Positions 61,601-64,000 of a stretch of DNA of 64,000 nucleotides are shown here, piece after piece. The notes beneath the pieces are model-generated. The model was given only the letters and a program-made list of their open reading frames with translations, was not told the origin of the DNA and did no database searches. Origin of the DNA: a virus; the IMG/VR virus record IMGVR_UViG_3300042543_000303, positions 1 to 64,000 of that record; one strand, written 5' to 3'. The position numbers and the translations under genes are program-made. Each line of letters begins with the position of its first letter. Position 1 is the first letter of the stretch.

Positions 61601-64000
61601 GCGTCTTCGTCGAACGCACAATCTTCTTACCCGACGCGTCCTTGACAAACACATACTTTGGGTTCTTATCAAACTTGACAACCTCAGCCTCGAGCCCGTC
61701 CTTTGTAGAACGAACCTTCATGCCGATCTGCAACGGCGTTCCGTCACTTGACAAATACGAATCCGCTACAGGAGCAGACTCAGGCTCAGGCTCAGGCGAC
61801 GGCTCATCAACCGTAGCAGCAGGCGGAGTGTAGTCGTCAGGAACACCAGCGGGCTCCGGCGTAGCAACACCGGCGGGCGTTTCCTTCTCGTCATCAACGT
61901 ACGTGTTAACATGAGTCTCTGGCTGCTCATCATTCAAGCTCACGTAATCAAGAATGTACTGACGACGCGCCTTTAGCTTATCCGACAGCTCCTTGGCTTG
62001 CTCGGGATCCTGCACGATCGCGCCGACCATGTCTTCGATCTTGTCCGGAGTCATCGGCAAAAGCTTACGCGCGCTCTCGCGCAACTGATCCGTCGACATG
62101 CTACCAAACACTGCAAACGACTGCGCGTTCTTATTCGGGTCGCGCAGTGTGTCAAGCTCAGTGACTTCGTTGCCAAACGCGCCACCCTTCGGCGCGCCCT
62201 GCGCCCGGAAGATAAGCGCACCACCCGGGTCAACACGCACCGGGTTACCATCCGCGTCAGTGACAACGTTATCAAACACGAGACCAGCGACATCCCAGTT
62301 CGCGAGCCAGGCGTCAACAGCGAAACCGTCCTGCACCTTCTCGAGGTAGTCCTGCTCGTCGAGGCGCGAACCAAAATCGCTTGTTGCGCCGTCAATCATC
62401 GGCGACACCGTCACCAGGTCGCCATTGCCGTCGCGACCCAGATAAATTCCTGCCGCGTCAACACCAGCCGCACGATACAAAGCCGACGCGAGCGTTTCGT
62501 TCTGCGCGTGCAAATCGCTCTTCGGGTACTTCACGTAGTAGCGGTTACCATCCGCGTCCTCGTACGTGCCACCCTTGTTCGAGCCCATCTGACCGCCGAC
62601 CTGCTTCCAGTCAGAGATATCAAACTCTGACAGCGCAGTCTCGTCCCGGACCGCTGCGATCTCATCAGCCGCGATCGACTCAGCAGGCTCAATGTCAGGC
62701 TCATCGGTCTCAGTATCAGCGTCAACGCCATCACCGGCGTTCGCCACGTCGCGCAGAATTTCGTCCGTGTCGAATCCCTGAATCTGCAGCGCGTCGCGAA
62801 TAGCCTCGACGGGGATCTGTGCAGTGTAACCCTCGTCAAGCGGGTACTCAAACGAGCCAAACCCGGTGCCATCCTCGACACCGGCGCGAAGCTGCTCGAT
62901 CAGATCGTTCGTTTCCCACATCTCCGCAAGATACAGAGGGCTATCCGTAAAGCCTTCCGGAACCCCCTCATAGTTATCGCCCTCAGGGTACTCAGGCTCA
63001 TACGTGTCAGGGCTAACGTCGTGGTAACCTTCCGGCATCTCGACGTATTCATTCTCAGACAGCAATGACGAGTAATCGCCATTCGCGTTGTACCGCGCCC
63101 ACTCTGGCGTAGTCATCGGGCGAAGATTAACGACGTACGTATCCTTGGTTTCGCCACCGTACGTAGGCGCGGTCTCCTTTGTCACCGAATCCACGACGTA
63201 CTGGCCCCAGACGACATCCTCGTGCTCGTGGAAGAACCAAGAAAGACGCTCGATGTTCATTGACGTAGCTTCACCGGCGTCCAGTCGAAAAACAACACCC
63301 GCCGTGTTATCATCTGACTTAAAGTTACGCTTCGCATACGAATCAGCGGTCGACTCTTCCCAGGTCCAGCTAGACGGAGCAAAGTTAATAACTGAACCCT
63401 CAGTCGTGTACAACTCAAAGTCTTCGTCAAAGATCGACATGTCAACGCCTCGGAACACCGGCCTCTGATTCGCTGACGCGCCAGCGGCAAGGATTTCCGC
63501 GAACGCACGATAGATTTCAGAGCCTTCCTCACCCGCCGCGAACGCGCTCTTTGACTCCTTAAAATCGTCAATACTGCCAAGCTGCTTGTAGATCTCGCTA
63601 GCGAGCGCAGAAACTGCGTTGTAATCAGAATCGTCAATACCGCTGTAGTCCGCGAGGGCTTTAGCCACTTCCCTTAGCCCAGTGCTGACTACTCCCCCGT
63701 CCCCATTGTCGATGTGCTGGAACAGTCCCCACCAACTTGCAATAAGAGCCTTATCGCTGTCGCTTGCCGTGTCGCTCATCACTCCAGCAAGCGCTGGCGC
63801 CAAGAACTCAGCAATGGCGGCGCGATTTGCCATAGCCTCAGATTCATCGGCGGGGATCGGAAGCTGCATCGCGAAATTGCGAAGCTCACGAACACCAGGC
63901 TGGAGCTCATCGACATCGATCGCGGAGATTTCCGCCGCGATATTAAGCTTCTCGAGCTGGCGCTGGCTAACGTAGACATCAGGCTCGGCTTCCTCTACGC
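58671..64000 (-). CDS. Giant polyvalent protein with ADP-ribosyltransferase-like and kinase-like domains (N-terminus beyond the window)
   Basis: At least 1775 aa; the frame is open through the right edge (the visible start reads VEEAEPDVYVSQRQLEKLN), so the true start lies outside. Domain order: an ART-like region near 63500-63150 with FRGVD (Arg), SSWTW and an EHE motif (R-S-E arrangement); a kinase-like domain near 62600-61940 (GGTYEDADGNRYYVKYP, AWLANWDVAGLVFDN, VDPGGALIFRAQG) of HipA/phosphatidylinositol-kinase type; acidic repeats; KOW-like barrels near 61700 and 60300; a DUF5710-like segment (TFPIKDALKKAGYRYNGDDK) near 60650; a C-terminal domain with DAVTGGADYVFT. Such polyvalent proteins are injected or carried in capsids to act on host targets. 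It may start as a portal or MuF-like fusion. Confidence 0.75.
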   Translation of the reverse strand, partial: VEEAEPDVYVSQRQLEKLNIAAEISAIDVDELQPGVRELRNFAMQLPIPADESEAMANRAAIAEFLAPALAGVMSDTASDSDKALIASWWGLFQHIDNGDGGVVSTGLREVAKALADYSGIDDSDYNAVSALASEIYKQLGSIDDFKESKSAFAAGEEGSEIYRAFAEILAAGASANQRPVFRGVDMSIFDEDFELYTTEGSVINFAPSSWTWEESTADSYAKRNFKSDDNTAGVVFRLDAGEATSMNIERLSWFFHEHEDVVWGQYVVDSVTKETAPTYGGETKDTYVVNLRPMTTPEWARYNANGDYSSLLSENEYVEMPEGYHDVSPDTYEPEYPEGDNYEGVPEGFTDSPLYLAEMWETNDLIEQLRAGVEDGTGFGSFEYPLDEGYTAQIPVEAIRDALQIQGFDTDEILRDVANAGDGVDADTETDEPDIEPAESIAADEIAAVRDETALSEFDISDWKQVGGQMGSNKGGTYEDADGNRYYVKYPKSDLHAQNETLASALYRAAGVDAAGIYLGRDGNGDLVTVSPMIDGATSDFGSRLDEQDYLEKVQDGFAVDAWLANWDVAGLVFDNVVTDADGNPVRVDPGGALIFRAQGAPKGGAFGNEVTELDTLRDPNKNAQSFAVFGSMSTDQLRESARKLLPMTPDKIEDMVGAIVQDPEQAKELSDKLKARRQYILDYVSLNDEQPETHVNTYVDDEKETPAGVATPEPAGVPDDYTPPAATVDEPSPEPEPESAPVADSYLSSDGTPLQIGMKVRSTKDGLEAEVVKFDKNPKYVFVKDASGKKIVRSTKTLEILTDSDESPASEPEAPEAPEAPSPGEPEDTSTFQSKIDALMALEPVLQGGVGVDAIADALGIEPAVDMYNYLRLRHPAYYDKNPESVFIPSALLPAIRDGLTSDGRDDIDAIVSDVVLNGPKAAYEYERMPISAAYADIAESLADGENGKYSNADIFDLAKDQRWNIYEAMYSGDSVVDIAPPGGYETPISVSALISVLEDKGWSVPEPKDNAPTMPTPAAPEPAAPEIEETPEPEPVASEPTAADSLDLKLPNMETPGSVVKSVPKSALEAIDYSGTVGDGVEYSIKGDLVSDYNVGGKYTGKVAGVTLTVKGKTFPIKDALKKAGYRYNGDDKSWSITLKPGMGVGTLDDALASIYGGLEKIGPVSGEHYTSFKDDNNDSEPEADVSEPEAPPAAAEAVDVPTPPPGAPTLPDANGNPIWVGAKVTDAQGNEGTVVKLQPNGTYVDVKFPDETKKARSIKKVVVSGTGDMPVAKSNTPKKSSKPIQTGAPAVVVDEPQSWNQSNFEDVKSMSGAIDYVRQDADSATRGASVATDAGDVEDLDVRVTRVLDQGGDEKLMLKYRLTSWAGAVLAKKVFGDPDVKSTELRIRKLRRDQDGLMRIAPDSAYKNGYGRTYEFTVDTDSGPATVILHRANTSDGANPSSSGPKAFHNLVQVVLPGNATEDDIAKVMTAAGVRDARPAVQEDARVLIENRVLSLFGKETNPTKNLSGPAREAKLEEIYKKWGFALEDIRVVSGADGRIEYRLPPEVAEKIAKATGVKAILHSITPPSETATGKLLYSGPEDERRAAWLEYYLELFGSPHDGLLSTTTRWTEGIGRNGMSSTSDAVTGGADYVFTAPKGYRPDTTVYSDSYNSGPRIVFRPEAVFERLDMYANQNDKFGKRSNTADIIKNITPYTYELMLKHRLDWSDLDHVLIPEARMRDDLIAALKARGIFSLGGIPIEQIFISKGEDLPDISPEERAKLKAAMDKIS
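61531..61557. repeat. Three tandem copies of a 9-bp unit in the giant protein gene
   Basis: GGCGCTTCA repeats three times in tandem and gives the Glu-Ala-Pro repeats of an acidic linker. A second short repeat of CTCAGG follows near 61785. Frame is kept. Confidence 0.85.

Overview
This window is a 64 kb internal piece of a tailed double-stranded DNA phage genome of siphovirus type (a long tape measure protein, a tail chaperone pair, HK97-fold capsid logic, large terminase). A WhiB-family protein with all four iron-sulfur cysteines and the GIWGG motif, a C-terminal-domain architecture typical of actinophage capsid proteases, and frequent GTG/TTG starts point to a host in the Actinomycetota. I see no integrase, repressor, tRNA gene, CRISPR array or insertion sequence. 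Neither edge is a natural end: a collagen-like tail protein is cut at the left edge and a giant polyvalent protein is cut at the right edge. Portal, lysis genes, replicative helicase and primase are not in view. No stretch above 300 bases lacks a gene.

Layout. (1) 1-7917, plus strand: host-adhesion block, with a collagen-like end, two paralogous small proteins, a modular fibre with three long repeats and an inserted FCCH-like module, an Asp-box propeller protein of 1077 aa and a small acidic protein, closed by a clear terminator at 7949. (2) 8019-9086, plus: GT2 glycosyltransferase with TPR-like tail, converging with a minus-strand methyltransferase. From here everything is on the minus strand and is read from right to left. 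(3) 9048-13994: methyltransferase, WhiB with an extra zinc ribbon, small proteins, DUF4406, a MQTF-type protein, large terminase, an HTH protein and a 35-aa zinc ribbon. (4) 13991-31324: nucleotide metabolism, DNA modification and replication: C5 cytosine methyltransferase, dUTPase/dCTPase-like enzyme, two paralogous GT-B glycosyltransferases, SSB-like protein, Sak4-like ATPase, Cas4-like nuclease, SNF2 helicase, RuvC-like nuclease, two deaminases, family A polymerase, a thymidylate-synthase-family enzyme and a nucleotide kinase fused to a uracil-DNA-glycosylase-like domain. (5) 31336-45726: minor tail proteins and tape measure. (6) 45787-64000: tail chaperones, connector and tail proteins, major tail protein, capsid proteins, a 1569-aa capsid-protease fusion, and a polyvalent protein over 1775 aa with ADP-ribosyltransferase-like and kinase-like domains.

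The most interesting reading is a possible cytosine hypermodification pathway. The only thymidylate-synthase-family enzyme carries Asp where dUMP-specific enzymes carry Asn, the substitution that marks dCMP hydroxymethylase of T4. It sits in one block with a nucleotide kinase, an all-alpha dUTPase/dCTPase-like enzyme, dCMP deaminase, and two paralogous glycosyltransferases, which together mirror the T4 scheme for glycosylated hydroxymethylcytosine. This is inference from motifs and context, not proven. The second theme is injected or capsid-linked multidomain proteins at the right end.
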